Source of the DNA: Halapricum salinum | GTDB taxonomy: Archaea; Halobacteriota; Halobacteria; Halobacteriales; Haloarculaceae | Direction of reading: 5' to 3' | DNA length: 64,000 bases | Assembly (NCBI RefSeq): GCF_004799665.1 | Contig: NZ_CP031310.1 | Coordinates: 240,887 to 304,886 of the forward strand | Shown here: one piece after another, positions 43,227 to 52,471 of the stretch | How the letters are laid out: each line of letters starts with the position of its first letter | Position numbering within the stretch: the stretch's first letter is position 1 | Notes under the pieces: generated by a model | Databases searched by the model: none | Seen by the model: only the letters and a program-made list of their open reading frames with translations | Told to the model about the DNA's origin: nothing | Program-made: the position numbers and the translations under genes

Positions 43227-45200
43227 ATGGGACAGACACTCACGGAAAAGATCCTCTCCGATCATCTCGTCGAAGGTGAACTCGAACCCGGCGAGGAGAT
43301 CGGGATCGAGATCGATCAGGTCCTCACGCAGGACACGACAGGAACTCTCGTATGGCTGCAGTTCGAGGCGCTCGGCCTCGAAGAGGTCCAGACGGAACTC
43401 GCAGCGCAGTACTGTGACCACCAGACCTATCAGTTCGACTTCAAGAACACGGACGACCACCGCTTCCTCCGCTCTGCGGCGGGCACGTTCGGCGCGCACT
43501 TCTCGCGACCCGGCAACGGTATCTGTCACAACGTCCACAAGGAGAACTTCGCCGCCCCCGGCAAGACGATGCTCGGCAGCGACTCGCACACACCGACTCC
43601 CGGTGGTCTGGGCGAACTCGCCATCGGTTCGGGCGGACTGGACGTCGCCGTCGCGATGGGTGGCGGCGCGTACTACATCGATATGCCCGAGGTCGTCAAC
43701 GTCCGACTCGAAGGCGAACTCCCCGAGTGGGCGACCGCCAAGGACGTCATCCTCGAGATGCTGCGCCGCCTCTCCGTGAAGGGGGGCGTCGGCAAGGTGC
43801 TCGAATACACCGGCCCCGGCGTCGAGACCCTCTCGGTGCCCGAGCGAACGACGATCACCAACATGGGGACCGAACTCGGCGCGACCTCCTCGATCTTCCC
43901 GACCGACGAGAAGACCAAGGACTACCTCGCCCGACAGGGTCGCGAGGATGCCTTCGAAGAGGTCGGCCCCGACGAAGATGCAGAATACCACGACGAGATC
44001 GTCGTCGACCTCTCGGAGCTCGAGCCGCTCATCGCCGAGCCGTCGATGCCCGACAACGTCGTCCCCGTCCGCGAGGCCGCGGGCCAGGACGTCGAGCAGG
44101 TCATGATCGGCTCCTGTACCAACGGTGGCTACGAGGACATCCTCCCGGCCGCGAAGATGCTCGAAGGCCGCGAGATCGACAAGAAGACCGAGATGATCGT
44201 CGCGCCCGGCTCCAAGCAGGCGAGCGAGATGCTCGCACGTGACGGCTGGGCCGCCGAACTGATGGCCGCCGGGGTCAACTTCTCCGAATCCACCTGCGGT
44301 GCCTGTATCGGGATCGGCCACGTGCCCGCAAGCGACTCGGTGTCACTGCGGACCTTCAACCGCAACTTCGAGGGCCGCTCGGGTCTGGAAGACGACAACG
44401 TCTACCTCTGCTCGCCCGAGGTCGCAGCCGCCGCGGCGCTCGCCGGCGAGATCGTCGACCCGCGCGACCTGGCCGACGAACTCGGCGACCTCGACGCACC
44501 CGGCTTCGAACTGCCCGACGCCTACGACGGCTCGAAGGCCGACCTCATCGCGCCCGACGAGGCCGTCGACGACGGGCTCGTCAAGGGGCCGAACATCGGT
44601 GACGTGCCGCTGAAGGACCCGCTCGACTCCAAGCTCGAAGGGCCGACCCTCCTGAAGATGGAGGACAACATCACGACCGACCACATCATCCCGGCGACAC
44701 AGGACATCCTGATGTACCGGTCGAACATCCCGAAACTCTCGGAGTTTACCCTCTCGCGGGTCGACGAGAGCTTCGCCGACCGCGCACTGGAGAGCGACGG
44801 CGGCTTCCTCGTCGCCGGTGAGAACTACGGCCAGGGCTCCTCGCGTGAACACGCGGCCCTCTGTCCGATGTTCCTCGGTGTCGAAGGCGTGCTCGCCCAG
44901 AGCTTCGCCCGGATCCACAAGGCGAACCTGTTCAACTTCGGCCTCCTGCCCCTGGAGATCGACGAGGACACCTACGCGAAGATCGAGCAGGGCGACGACA
45001 TCGAAATCGTCGACGACGTCGCCGAGGCCGTCCGCTCCGGTCAGGAAGAGTTCACCATCCGCGTCAACGACGACTGGGAAGCGACCGGCCACCTCGACGC
45101 CTCCGCTCGCGAGCGCGAAATCCTCGCAGACGGTGGCAAACTGTCGCACACGAAAAAGCAGTACGAGCAGGAAGACGGCGCGACGCCCGCTGACGACTGA
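43227..45200 (+). CDS. acn: Aconitate hydratase
   Basis: 657 aa, full length. Converts citrate to isocitrate in the TCA cycle. Motifs: SDSHTPTPGGLG, IGSCTNGGYED and ESTCGACIGIGH (the three Fe-S cysteines), and the swivel-domain FLVAGENYGQGSSREHAAL. Promoter: TTTATAT at 43193-43199 about 30 bp upstream, giving a nearly leaderless RNA. The stop lies inside the first unit of a 35-nt tandem repeat. Confidence 0.97.
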   Translation: MGQTLTEKILSDHLVEGELEPGEEIGIEIDQVLTQDTTGTLVWLQFEALGLEEVQTELAAQYCDHQTYQFDFKNTDDHRFLRSAAGTFGAHFSRPGNGICHNVHKENFAAPGKTMLGSDSHTPTPGGLGELAIGSGGLDVAVAMGGGAYYIDMPEVVNVRLEGELPEWATAKDVILEMLRRLSVKGGVGKVLEYTGPGVETLSVPERTTITNMGTELGATSSIFPTDEKTKDYLARQGREDAFEEVGPDEDAEYHDEIVVDLSELEPLIAEPSMPDNVVPVREAAGQDVEQVMIGSCTNGGYEDILPAAKMLEGREIDKKTEMIVAPGSKQASEMLARDGWAAELMAAGVNFSESTCGACIGIGHVPASDSVSLRTFNRNFEGRSGLEDDNVYLCSPEVAAAAALAGEIVDPRDLADELGDLDAPGFELPDAYDGSKADLIAPDEAVDDGLVKGPNIGDVPLKDPLDSKLEGPTLLKMEDNITTDHIIPATQDILMYRSNIPKLSEFTLSRVDESFADRALESDGGFLVAGENYGQGSSREHAALCPMFLGVEGVLAQSFARIHKANLFNFGLLPLEIDEDTYAKIEQGDDIEIVDDVAEAVRSGQEEFTIRVNDDWEATGHLDASAREREILADGGKLSHTKKQYEQEDGATPADD

Positions 45201-45270
45201 CCTGTCGTCAGCCGGCAGCGCCCTCCGACGACTGAATTGTCGTCAGCCGGCAGCGCCCTCCGACGACTGA
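45192..45270 (+). repeat. 35-nt tandem repeat, 2.3 copies, at the end of acn
   Basis: Unit 1 is 45192-45226, unit 2 is 45227-45261 and the first 9 nt of unit 3 follow. Units differ by two bases. Each starts GACGACTGA and holds TGTCGTCAGCCGGCAG, so GACGAC and GTCGTC can pair as a hairpin within a unit. The acn stop codon is the TGA of unit 1. A terminator or slipped-strand duplication is likely. Confidence 0.85.
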
Positions 45271-45576
45271 TCTGAGACGAAAGGTACTGACCTCGCAGGT
45301 CCTGTAATTAGATACCGACGCCGTTTTTTCACAGACGAGAACACGTTAGCCGCTGCCGATTTTCGTGTCGTGACTCACGTGCTGGACGTGGCAGTGGCTG
45401 GACGATCAGTACACAGAAAACGGGTAGAGAGGGGGTGGGGGGTGTTGGGGTGGCACCCAAAACTGGGTGCAACTCAGTCTTGGCCGCCGATATTTAAGAA
45501 CTTTGCGGCCAACGTGGCGGAGTCCGTGACTTTCAGGGACAATAGCCATATATTTCGAGAGGTTCAACTCCCTCCT

Positions 45577-46077
45577 GTGACGACGACCGCACCGGGAGCC
45601 GAGTCGCCGAGCCCGACCATCCGCCAGGCGGTGCGTGCCGACCTCCTGGCAGTGTTCCAGATCGAGCAGGCGTCGTTTCCCCAGCCGTGGCCGTTCTCGG
45701 CGTTCGAGCAGTTCCTGGAGACGCCAGGATTTCTCGTGGCCGAAACGGGCGCATCCGACAGCGGTCACGACCACGTCGACCGCTCGGGGATCGTCGGCTA
45801 CGTCGTGGCCGACGCCATCCCGAACCACGGGACGCCGCTCGGGCACGTCAAGGACCTGGCGGTGCACCCGGAGTTCCGTAGTGAGGGGATCGGCAAACGG
45901 CTGCTGAGTGAGGCGTTGACGATCCTCGATTCCCAGGGCGTCGACTCGGTGAAACTCGAAGTGCGAGCGACCAACGACCGGGCACGCAGTCTGTATCGCT
46001 CCTTTGGATTCGAGCACTGCCGGACGATCCCGAACTACTACGACAACGGCGAGGACGCGCTCGTTCTGTTGCGGTGA
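45577..46077 (+). CDS. rimI: RimI-type N-acetyltransferase
   Basis: Start taken at the GTG at 45577, 22-28 bp after the TATA-like TATATTT (45549-45555); the longer frame from 45370 covers promoter DNA. 166 aa. GNAT motifs: IRQAVRADLLAVFQIEQASF, the acetyl-CoA loop VHPEFRSEGIGKRLL, then RATNDRARSLYRSFGFE and ending YYDNGEDALVL. It acetylates protein N-termini (RimI/Ard1 class in archaea). Confidence 0.88.
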   Translation: MTTTAPGAESPSPTIRQAVRADLLAVFQIEQASFPQPWPFSAFEQFLETPGFLVAETGASDSGHDHVDRSGIVGYVVADAIPNHGTPLGHVKDLAVHPEFRSEGIGKRLLSEALTILDSQGVDSVKLEVRATNDRARSLYRSFGFEHCRTIPNYYDNGEDALVLLR

Positions 46078-46166
46078 TCGGCTGCGGGCCGTCGACCGGT
46101 GCCGAAAGTTCGATCGTCGCGGGACCGTTCGTTAGTCTTTAGCCCACCGCTCACGAACCGAGGATA

Positions 46167-47684
46167 ATGACTGCCCAAGCCGCCGAATCCCGCGAACTGG
46201 CGGTCGTCATCGGCCTGGAGGTCCACGTTCAGGTCGAGACGGCGACGAAGATCTTCTGTAGCTGCTCGACCGACGTCGGCGACGACGAGCCCAACACCCA
46301 CACCTGTCCGGTGTGTCTGGGCCTTCCGGGATCACTCCCGGTGCTCAACGAGGGAGCCGTCGAGGCTGCCGTCAAGATCGGGAAGGCCATCGACGCCGAC
46401 ATCCCCGAGGAGACCACCTTCCACCGCAAGAACTACTACTATCCCGACCTGCCGAAGAACTTTCAGATCACGCAGTACGACGCCCCGATCTGTCAGGACG
46501 GCGAACTGGAGTTCAGCCACGAGGGCAGCCGCCGTTCCGTGGGGATCCGGCGAGCACACCTCGAAGAAGATCCCGGCTCGATCAAACACGTCCGCGAGGG
46601 GACCGAGAGCCTGGAAGCCCGGACGTGCTCGATCGATCGGGCGGACTACACGCTGATCGACTACAACCGTGCGGGCACGCCGCTGATGGAGATCGTGACT
46701 CGGCCGGACTTCCGCGACCCCGCCGAAGTGCGGGCCTTCCTCGAAAAGCTCGAAGAGGTCCTCGAATACCTGGGCGTGTTCGACCCCACCCGCGACGGCT
46801 CACTGCGGATCGACGCCAACCTCTCGGTCGTCGACGCCGCAGAGGTCGGGGAGGATGGCGAAATTAGCGAGGACGTACTGGAGGAAGCCAACCGCACGGA
46901 GGTCAAGAACATCTCCAGTCACAAGGGTGCCGAGCAAGCGCTCTCGTTCGAAGCCTCCCGCCAGAAGAAACTCATCGAGTCGGGCCGGGCGGTCGAACAG
47001 GAGACGCGGCACTTCAACGAGACCCACGGCAACACCGTCGGGATGCGCTCGAAAGAAGAGGAGAAGGACTACCGGTACTTCCGGGAAGCCGACCTCCCGC
47101 CGTTGCAGGTCAGCGACTGGAAGGAGACGATTCCGATTCCGGAACTCCCGGACGCCCGACGCAAGCGCTTCCAGAGCGAGTACGGCCTGAGCGAAGAAGC
47201 GGCCTCGAAACTCACCTCGACGAAACAGGTCGCGGATTTCTACGAGGAACTCGCCAGCGAGTACGACGCCGACCTGGTGGCGACGTGGGTCGCGGACAAC
47301 CTCCTCGGAGAGCTGAACTACCGCGACATGGCGATCACGGACATCGAAGATCGACTGAACGAGGTCGCAACGCTCGTCGAACTCGTGGCGGACGAGGAGA
47401 TTACCGCCAAGAACGCCCGTGAGATCGTCCTCCGGGATATGCTCGACGAGGGCGACGACCCCGAGACGGTCGTCGAGCGCGAGGGTCTAGGCAAGTCCTC
47501 GGGAGACGAAGTCCAGCAAGCCGTCGAGGAAGCCATCGAAGAGAACCCCGACGCCGTCGAGGACTATCACAGCGGCGAGGGCGGCGCGATCAACTTCCTG
47601 GTCGGCCAGGTCATGCAAAAGACGGGAGGGAGTGCGGATCCGAGTGACGTAAACGGCCGCCTCCGCGAGGAACTCGACGAATGA
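46167..47684 (+). CDS. gatB: Asp/Glu-tRNA amidotransferase subunit B
   Basis: 505 aa. Subunit of GatCAB that makes Gln-tRNA or Asn-tRNA from the misacylated forms. Marks: VIGLEVHVQVETATKIFC, the zinc site (FCSCS...CPVCLG), YYYPDLPKNFQITQYD, and the C-terminal YqeY-like GEGGAINFLVGQVMQKTGG. Its last bases overlap hisA as ATGA, so the two are coupled. GAGG lies just before the start. Confidence 0.97.
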   Translation: MTAQAAESRELAVVIGLEVHVQVETATKIFCSCSTDVGDDEPNTHTCPVCLGLPGSLPVLNEGAVEAAVKIGKAIDADIPEETTFHRKNYYYPDLPKNFQITQYDAPICQDGELEFSHEGSRRSVGIRRAHLEEDPGSIKHVREGTESLEARTCSIDRADYTLIDYNRAGTPLMEIVTRPDFRDPAEVRAFLEKLEEVLEYLGVFDPTRDGSLRIDANLSVVDAAEVGEDGEISEDVLEEANRTEVKNISSHKGAEQALSFEASRQKKLIESGRAVEQETRHFNETHGNTVGMRSKEEEKDYRYFREADLPPLQVSDWKETIPIPELPDARRKRFQSEYGLSEEAASKLTSTKQVADFYEELASEYDADLVATWVADNLLGELNYRDMAITDIEDRLNEVATLVELVADEEITAKNAREIVLRDMLDEGDDPETVVEREGLGKSSGDEVQQAVEEAIEENPDAVEDYHSGEGGAINFLVGQVMQKTGGSADPSDVNGRLREELDE

Positions 47685-48415
47685 ACCGGGCGTTCGAAAC
47701 GTTCGAGGTGATCCCGGCAGTCGACATGCAGGACGGGCAAGTGGTCCAGCTGGTCGGCGGCGAGCGCGGCACGGGAAAGACCTACGGCGACCCCGTCGAA
47801 GCCGCCCGGCGATGGGTCGACGCCGGCGCGGAGACGCTCCATCTGGTCGATCTCGACGGCGCGTTCGAAGGCGAACGGGAGAACGCCCCCGCGATCGAGG
47901 CGATCCTCGACGCAGTCGACGTCGACGTCCAGCTGGGTGGTGGAATCCGCACTGCCGAGGGCGCGATCGACCTCCTGGATTCTGGCGTCGATCGCGTGAT
48001 TCTCGGGACGGCCGCCGTCGAGAACCCCGAGATCGTCGCCGAGATCAGCGAGGAACATCCCGAAAGTGTGCTCGTCAGCCTCGACGCCAAAGACGGCGAG
48101 GTCGTCGTTTCGGGCTGGACCGAAGGCACAGGGTTAGATCCCGCCGACGCGGCCGGCCGCTACGAGGAGCTGGGCGCTGGCGGGATCCTCTTCACTGACG
48201 TCGACGTCGAGGGGCAACTGGAAGGCGTCCGCACGGAACCAGTCCGGCGCGTCGTCGATGCCGTCGGCATCCCCGTAATCGCCAGCGGCGGGGTCGCAAC
48301 GATCGAGGACGTCCGGGCCCTGCAAGACGCGGGCGCGGCCGCAGTCGTGGTCGGTAGTGCGCTCTACGAGGGTGCATTCACGCTCGAAGACGCGATGGCC
48401 GCCGTCGCTGAGTGA
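47681..48415 (+). CDS. hisA: HisA isomerase of histidine synthesis
   Basis: 244 aa. Isomerises ProFAR to PRFAR. TIM-barrel marks: VIPAVDMQDGQVVQL with the catalytic Asp, ADLVDLDGAFEG-like LHLVDLDGAF, QLGGGIRT, GTAAVENPE, GILFTDVDVEG with the second Asp, and VIASGGVATIEDV. ATGA overlap with gatB. Confidence 0.95.
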   Translation: MNRAFETFEVIPAVDMQDGQVVQLVGGERGTGKTYGDPVEAARRWVDAGAETLHLVDLDGAFEGERENAPAIEAILDAVDVDVQLGGGIRTAEGAIDLLDSGVDRVILGTAAVENPEIVAEISEEHPESVLVSLDAKDGEVVVSGWTEGTGLDPADAAGRYEELGAGGILFTDVDVEGQLEGVRTEPVRRVVDAVGIPVIASGGVATIEDVRALQDAGAAAVVVGSALYEGAFTLEDAMAAVAE

Positions 48416-48485
48416 TTCCCAATCGGTTCGAAGGCAACGAAGAGCGGACGAACAGACTTTTCTCACCCACGGGGTGAATCTGAGT

Positions 48486-49667
48486 ATGGACGAGTCGAGT
48501 ACCGACGAGCGGGCGGTTCGATCCCGGCGATTGTGGACGGCTGCGATCGTCCTGTTCGTGGCGCTCGAAGGACTCGGCCTGCAGATGCGCGGTCCGCTGC
48601 TCCCGATTCTCGAAACCGAGTGGGGAATTTCCAAGAGCTTGCAGGGACTGGTCAGCCCCGCCGGGACGCTCGGCTTTGCACTGACAGTCTTGGGCATCGG
48701 AGCCGTCGCCGGGCGAGTCGACACCCGTCGGTACTTCTTCGCGGGCGTCGCACTGACGATGGTGGGAGTCGTCGGGATGGCGCTGGCCCCGATTTTCGTC
48801 GCGTATCTCGGCTTTCTCGTCGTCCGCGGCCTCGGAACCGGCGTCTCGCGAGGGCTCGATAGGCCGTTGCTGGGCCACCTCTATCCGAATGCTCGAGGGC
48901 GCGTGTTCAATCTCTACGATATGGCCTGGGCGGTCGGCGCGGCCGCCGGACCGGCGGTGTTGAGCCTGGCAGTCGCACAGGGGGACTGGCGCTACGCATA
49001 CGGTGGGCTGGCGGTGGCGTTCGGCCTCGTCGCACTCCTGGTCTGGCGGCTGCGGCCGCCGGAGGTCGATGCGGAGGCTCAGCTCGACATCGGGGCAGCG
49101 AAAGCCCTCCTGCAGATGCCCGCGGTCGCAGCGACGACCATCGCGCTGGTCTTTCACACAGGTCTGGAAGGCGCGATGTTCATCTGGTTGTCGACCTTCG
49201 GCAGAGAGATTGCGGGGTTCAGCCAGGAGACAGCGAGCCTCCTCTTGAGTGTGTTCCTCGTCGCGTACGTCCCGGGTCGGTTGGTCTATACGATCATCGC
49301 CGAACGGGTCGGCTACGGCCCGCTGGTCGTCATCCTGGAAGTGCTGATCGTCCCGACGTTCCTCTGGACCTTTTTCGTCGCCGACGGGCTAGCGACGTTC
49401 GCCGGGGTCGCGGTCCTCGGCGCACTCGTCTCGGGGATCTTCCCGACGCTGCTGGCGTTCGGGACCCAGGTCGCGCCCGAGTACAGCGGGCCGATCAACG
49501 GTCTCACGACCGCCACGGCGTCGGTGAGCATCGCGATCGTTCCGGTCGCGATGGGCGTGCTGGCCGACGCCAGTTCCATCAGATCCGCGATGTGGATCCC
49601 GCTCGCGCTCACCCTTCTCGTCGCGCCCACAGTCGTGATCGCCCGACGGATCGATCCCAATATCTGA
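48486..49667 (+). CDS. MFS transporter
   Basis: 393 aa from the ATG at 48486 (MDESSTDERA); the frame from 48357 overlaps hisA and is rejected. About 12 hydrophobic helices, with the loop after TM2 (AGRVDTRRYF) and central loop typical of the major facilitator superfamily. Substrate unknown. It sits between hisA and hisB, but histidine synthesis is not shown. Confidence 0.88.
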   Translation: MDESSTDERAVRSRRLWTAAIVLFVALEGLGLQMRGPLLPILETEWGISKSLQGLVSPAGTLGFALTVLGIGAVAGRVDTRRYFFAGVALTMVGVVGMALAPIFVAYLGFLVVRGLGTGVSRGLDRPLLGHLYPNARGRVFNLYDMAWAVGAAAGPAVLSLAVAQGDWRYAYGGLAVAFGLVALLVWRLRPPEVDAEAQLDIGAAKALLQMPAVAATTIALVFHTGLEGAMFIWLSTFGREIAGFSQETASLLLSVFLVAYVPGRLVYTIIAERVGYGPLVVILEVLIVPTFLWTFFVADGLATFAGVAVLGALVSGIFPTLLAFGTQVAPEYSGPINGLTTATASVSIAIVPVAMGVLADASSIRSAMWIPLALTLLVAPTVVIARRIDPNI

Positions 49668-49727
49668 CGTGGGTGGGAGTGACGAAGACCAGTCACATTC
49701 TTCACTGGGGCCGGCGTGAATCGAGAT

Positions 49728-50315
49728 ATGACCGACCGAACCGCAGCCGTCACGCGCGAGACTGCCGAGACCGACATCGAGGTCGTCCTCGACGTCGACG
49801 GCGACGGTGACTCGACCGTCGAGACGGGGATCGGCTTCTTCGATCACATGCTGGATTCGTTTGCCACGCACGGCCTGTTCGACCTCACGGTCCAGTGTGA
49901 CGGCGACCTGGAGATCGACGACCACCACACCGTCGAGGACGTCGCGATCACGCTCGGCGACGCCTTCGCGGAGGCGCTGGGCGAGAAGCGAGGTATCGTC
50001 CGCTACGCCGACCGGAAGGTCCCGCTGGACGAAGCGGTCGCAGGGATCGTCCTCGACATCTCGGGCCGGCCGTACTTCGAATTCGACGGCGAGTTCTCCC
50101 AGGACTCCGTGGGAGACTTTACGAGCCACATGGCCGAGCACTTCGCGATGTCACTGGCGATGAACGCCGGACTCACCCTCCACGCCCAAATCGAGGGCGA
50201 CAACGCCCACCACGAAATCGAGGCGCTGTTCAAGTGTCTCGCCCGCAGTCTCGACGACGCGACCCGGATCGACGAGCGCCGCAGCGACGTGGCCTCGACG
50301 AAGGGCGAACTCTGA
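49728..50315 (+). CDS. hisB: Imidazoleglycerol-phosphate dehydratase
   Basis: 195 aa from the ATG at 49728. Marks: [46 protein letters not shown] and [17 protein letters not shown], all metal-binding histidine sets present. Dehydrates IGP in histidine synthesis. Mono-functional, as usual in archaea. Confidence 0.96.
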   Translation: MTDRTAAVTRETAETDIEVVLDVDGDGDSTVETGIGFFDHMLDSFATHGLFDLTVQCDGDLEIDDHHTVEDVAITLGDAFAEALGEKRGIVRYADRKVPLDEAVAGIVLDISGRPYFEFDGEFSQDSVGDFTSHMAEHFAMSLAMNAGLTLHAQIEGDNAHHEIEALFKCLARSLDDATRIDERRSDVASTKGEL

Positions 50316-50372
50316 GAGTACCTAACTATTTGCCCACGATAGTTATTCAAGAATATACTAGAATTGTTTGGC

Positions 50373-51338
50373 ATGGCAGATTCCGGCATCGACTCAGATA
50401 TCGACCAAGAGGTCGACGAACTGGAAGAGAACATCGACCGAGACGCGGGCTACGACCACGAGGCGGCCAGCGAGATCCAGACGTCGATCGCCAAACTGGA
50501 GAACTCCTCGGTCGAGATCGCCGAGCGAGCCGACTACATCAAAGACCTGACCGCCGAACAGTACACGGGGATGGACAAGGTCGCGAACGAGGTCTCGAAC
50601 CTCAGTGCGGCCATCGAGGAGGTTGCCTCCTCGACCGAGGAGGTTTCGGCGTCGAGCCAGGAAGCCGAACGACTGGCCGAGCGTGGGCAGGCGGCCGCCG
50701 ACGAGACGATCGACGTGATGGAGTCGATCAATGACGCCTCCGACAGCGTCAGCCAGGACGTCAGGACGATCCAGCGCAGCGTCGAAGAGATCGACGAGGT
50801 CGTCGAGATCATCAACGACATCGCCGACCAGACGAACATGCTCGCGCTCAACGCCTCGATCGAGGCCGCCCGTGCCGGGGAAGCCGGCGAGGGCTTCGCC
50901 GTCGTCGCAGATGAAGTCAAGTCCCTGGCCGAGCAGGCCCAGCAAGAGGCATCGCGGATCGAAGGGATGGTCGCCGACATCCAGGACGACACTGACAACG
51001 CCGTGCGCAGTTTGGAAAAAAGCAACGAGCAGATCGACCGCGGGATCGACACGGTTGGAGAAGCCATGGAGATCCTCGAATCGCTCGGCGAGGCCGTCCA
51101 AGAGATCAACGCCGGAATCCAGGAAGTCGCGAGCGCCACCGACCAGCAGGCCGCTTCCGCTGAGGAAGTGGCGAGTATGGTCGACCAATCGACGATGAAC
51201 GCCGAGGAGATAGCGGACGAAGTCGAGGACGTCGTCGAGGAGATCGACGATCAAACCGGACAGATCGTCGACGTCAACCAGGCTGTCGACGAACTGGTCG
51301 ACGATCTGCAACGCAATGCAGTAACTGCTGACGACTGA
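50373..51338 (+). CDS. Soluble methyl-accepting transducer (Htr-like)
   Basis: 321 aa from the ATG at 50373. No membrane segment, HAMP or sensor domain is visible: nearly the whole protein is an acidic coiled coil with the highly conserved tip [19 protein letters not shown] and [15 protein letters not shown], which binds CheA/CheW. So it is a cytoplasmic chemoreceptor-like signaller, with an input that is either short (first about 60 residues) or another protein. A/T-rich promoter just upstream. A block of repeated hairpins follows. Confidence 0.9.
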   Translation: MADSGIDSDIDQEVDELEENIDRDAGYDHEAASEIQTSIAKLENSSVEIAERADYIKDLTAEQYTGMDKVANEVSNLSAAIEEVASSTEEVSASSQEAERLAERGQAAADETIDVMESINDASDSVSQDVRTIQRSVEEIDEVVEIINDIADQTNMLALNASIEAARAGEAGEGFAVVADEVKSLAEQAQQEASRIEGMVADIQDDTDNAVRSLEKSNEQIDRGIDTVGEAMEILESLGEAVQEINAGIQEVASATDQQAASAEEVASMVDQSTMNAEEIADEVEDVVEEIDDQTGQIVDVNQAVDELVDDLQRNAVTADD

Positions 51339-51340
51339 GT

Positions 51341-51540
51341 TGTCGACGGCCGGCTCGCGAGCAGTCTCGTCTGCGAGCAGTCCAGCCGGGAGACCTGAAT
51401 TATCGACGGCCGACACGACTGCGCGTTCATGCGCAGTCAGTCCAGCCGGGAGAAGCATTGTCGACGGCCGGCTCACGAGCGCTCCCGTGCGCGAGTAGTC
51501 CAGCGGAGAGCAGCAGTGTCGACGGCCGACTCGTGAGCCG
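51341..51540 (+). repeat. Repeated hairpins with conserved flanks and changing stems
   Basis: About 3.5 units of roughly 58-61 bp. Each unit starts TGTCGACGGCCG (or TATCGACGGCCG) and ends AGTCCAGCCGGGAGA (one unit lacks a base). Between them each has its own stem: the second is perfect (GACTGCGC-GTTCAT-GCGCAGTC), the first and third are different in sequence but still fold. Conserved edges with covarying centres point to selection for structure. It may be a terminator array or a binding platform. Confidence 0.8.
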
Positions 51541-51648
51541 ATTCTCTCAAGTGACTCTCACGCCCGTAGAGCTATATCGACTGCTGGGAGTCGGTCTGGT
51601 ATCGATGTCTCGAACGATACATACTCCATGTCGCCGCGGTGAGCGCCG

Positions 51649-52401
51649 ATGACGAACCTCGCGATCGCCGGCTTTTTCGCCGTGTTCGCGGCCCTGACAG
51701 GCTACGGGTTCGTCAGCCAGCGGCGTCGCACCCGTCGGATGGCCGAGACCGAGACCACTCGCTCCGATCAGGTGCTGGAGGGACTGGTCGAACTGAAAGG
51801 CACGGTTCGGGCCCGCGAGACCGTCCGTGATCCGCTCTCGAACGACGAGGCGGTGCTGGTCGACTGGGAACTCACGAAGCAGGAGCTGGACGCCGACGGC
51901 GATATCCAGGACCGGACGATCGCGAGTGGTCGCCGCGAGGCCGTCTTCGACCTCGAAGACGAGGGCGGCACGATCCGCGTCGATCCCGAGGGCGCGACGC
52001 TCAAGATGTCTGGGTCGAACCGGCACAAAGAGACGCTACGAGGCCACGACGATCGGCTGACGAGCCTCAGAGAGGGAACCGAGAGCGATCAGGGCGGCAC
52101 CGAGCGGGCCGGCGTCTCGATCCGGGCCGACGGCGTCAGCACCCTGATCGACTTCGACACGGACGACCGGCGGACCTATCGCGCGGAGACGCTCACACCC
52201 GGCGACGGCGTCTACGTCCTCGGGACGGCGACGCGAGACGGGGAGGAGACAATCGTCGGCAGGGGCGACACCCGCGGCAAGTACTTCCTCTCGGATATGA
52301 GCGAGGCGGAGCTGTCGGACACCTTCGCGAGCAACCAGTTGCTGCTCGGCGTGATCGCGCTCGGCTCTGCCGCCGCGATGGTCTGGTTCCTGCTGCCGTA
52401 G
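51649..52401 (+). CDS. GIDE-like two-helix membrane protein
   Basis: 250 aa. An N-terminal helix (AIAGFFAVFAALTGYGF) and a C-terminal helix (LLLGVIALGSAAAMVWFLL) frame a soluble beta-rich domain; the ending YFLSDMSEAEL before the second helix fits the GIDE/E3-ligase-like transmembrane family without a RING. Function in archaea unknown. Alone after the hairpin repeats. Confidence 0.75.
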   Translation: MTNLAIAGFFAVFAALTGYGFVSQRRRTRRMAETETTRSDQVLEGLVELKGTVRARETVRDPLSNDEAVLVDWELTKQELDADGDIQDRTIASGRREAVFDLEDEGGTIRVDPEGATLKMSGSNRHKETLRGHDDRLTSLREGTESDQGGTERAGVSIRADGVSTLIDFDTDDRRTYRAETLTPGDGVYVLGTATRDGEETIVGRGDTRGKYFLSDMSEAELSDTFASNQLLLGVIALGSAAAMVWFLLP

Positions 52402-52471
52402 CTTCGAGCGCGCCTCGACAGCTATCCACAGTGACCACAAGAACAAGGCACTCCCCGGTCGACACCCCGGT

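Noticed and set aside
42556-43779. 407-codon plus frame across the dUTPase-like gene and acn
   Set aside because: Arg/Ser-rich shadow composition; overlaps two well-supported genes.
43215-44321. Long minus-strand frame (368 codons) opposite acn
   Set aside because: High-GC shadow; the plus frame is a complete aconitase with all Fe-S cysteines.
50394-51476. 360-codon minus frame opposite the transducer
   Set aside because: Shadow of an acidic coiled coil; no start signal or motif.
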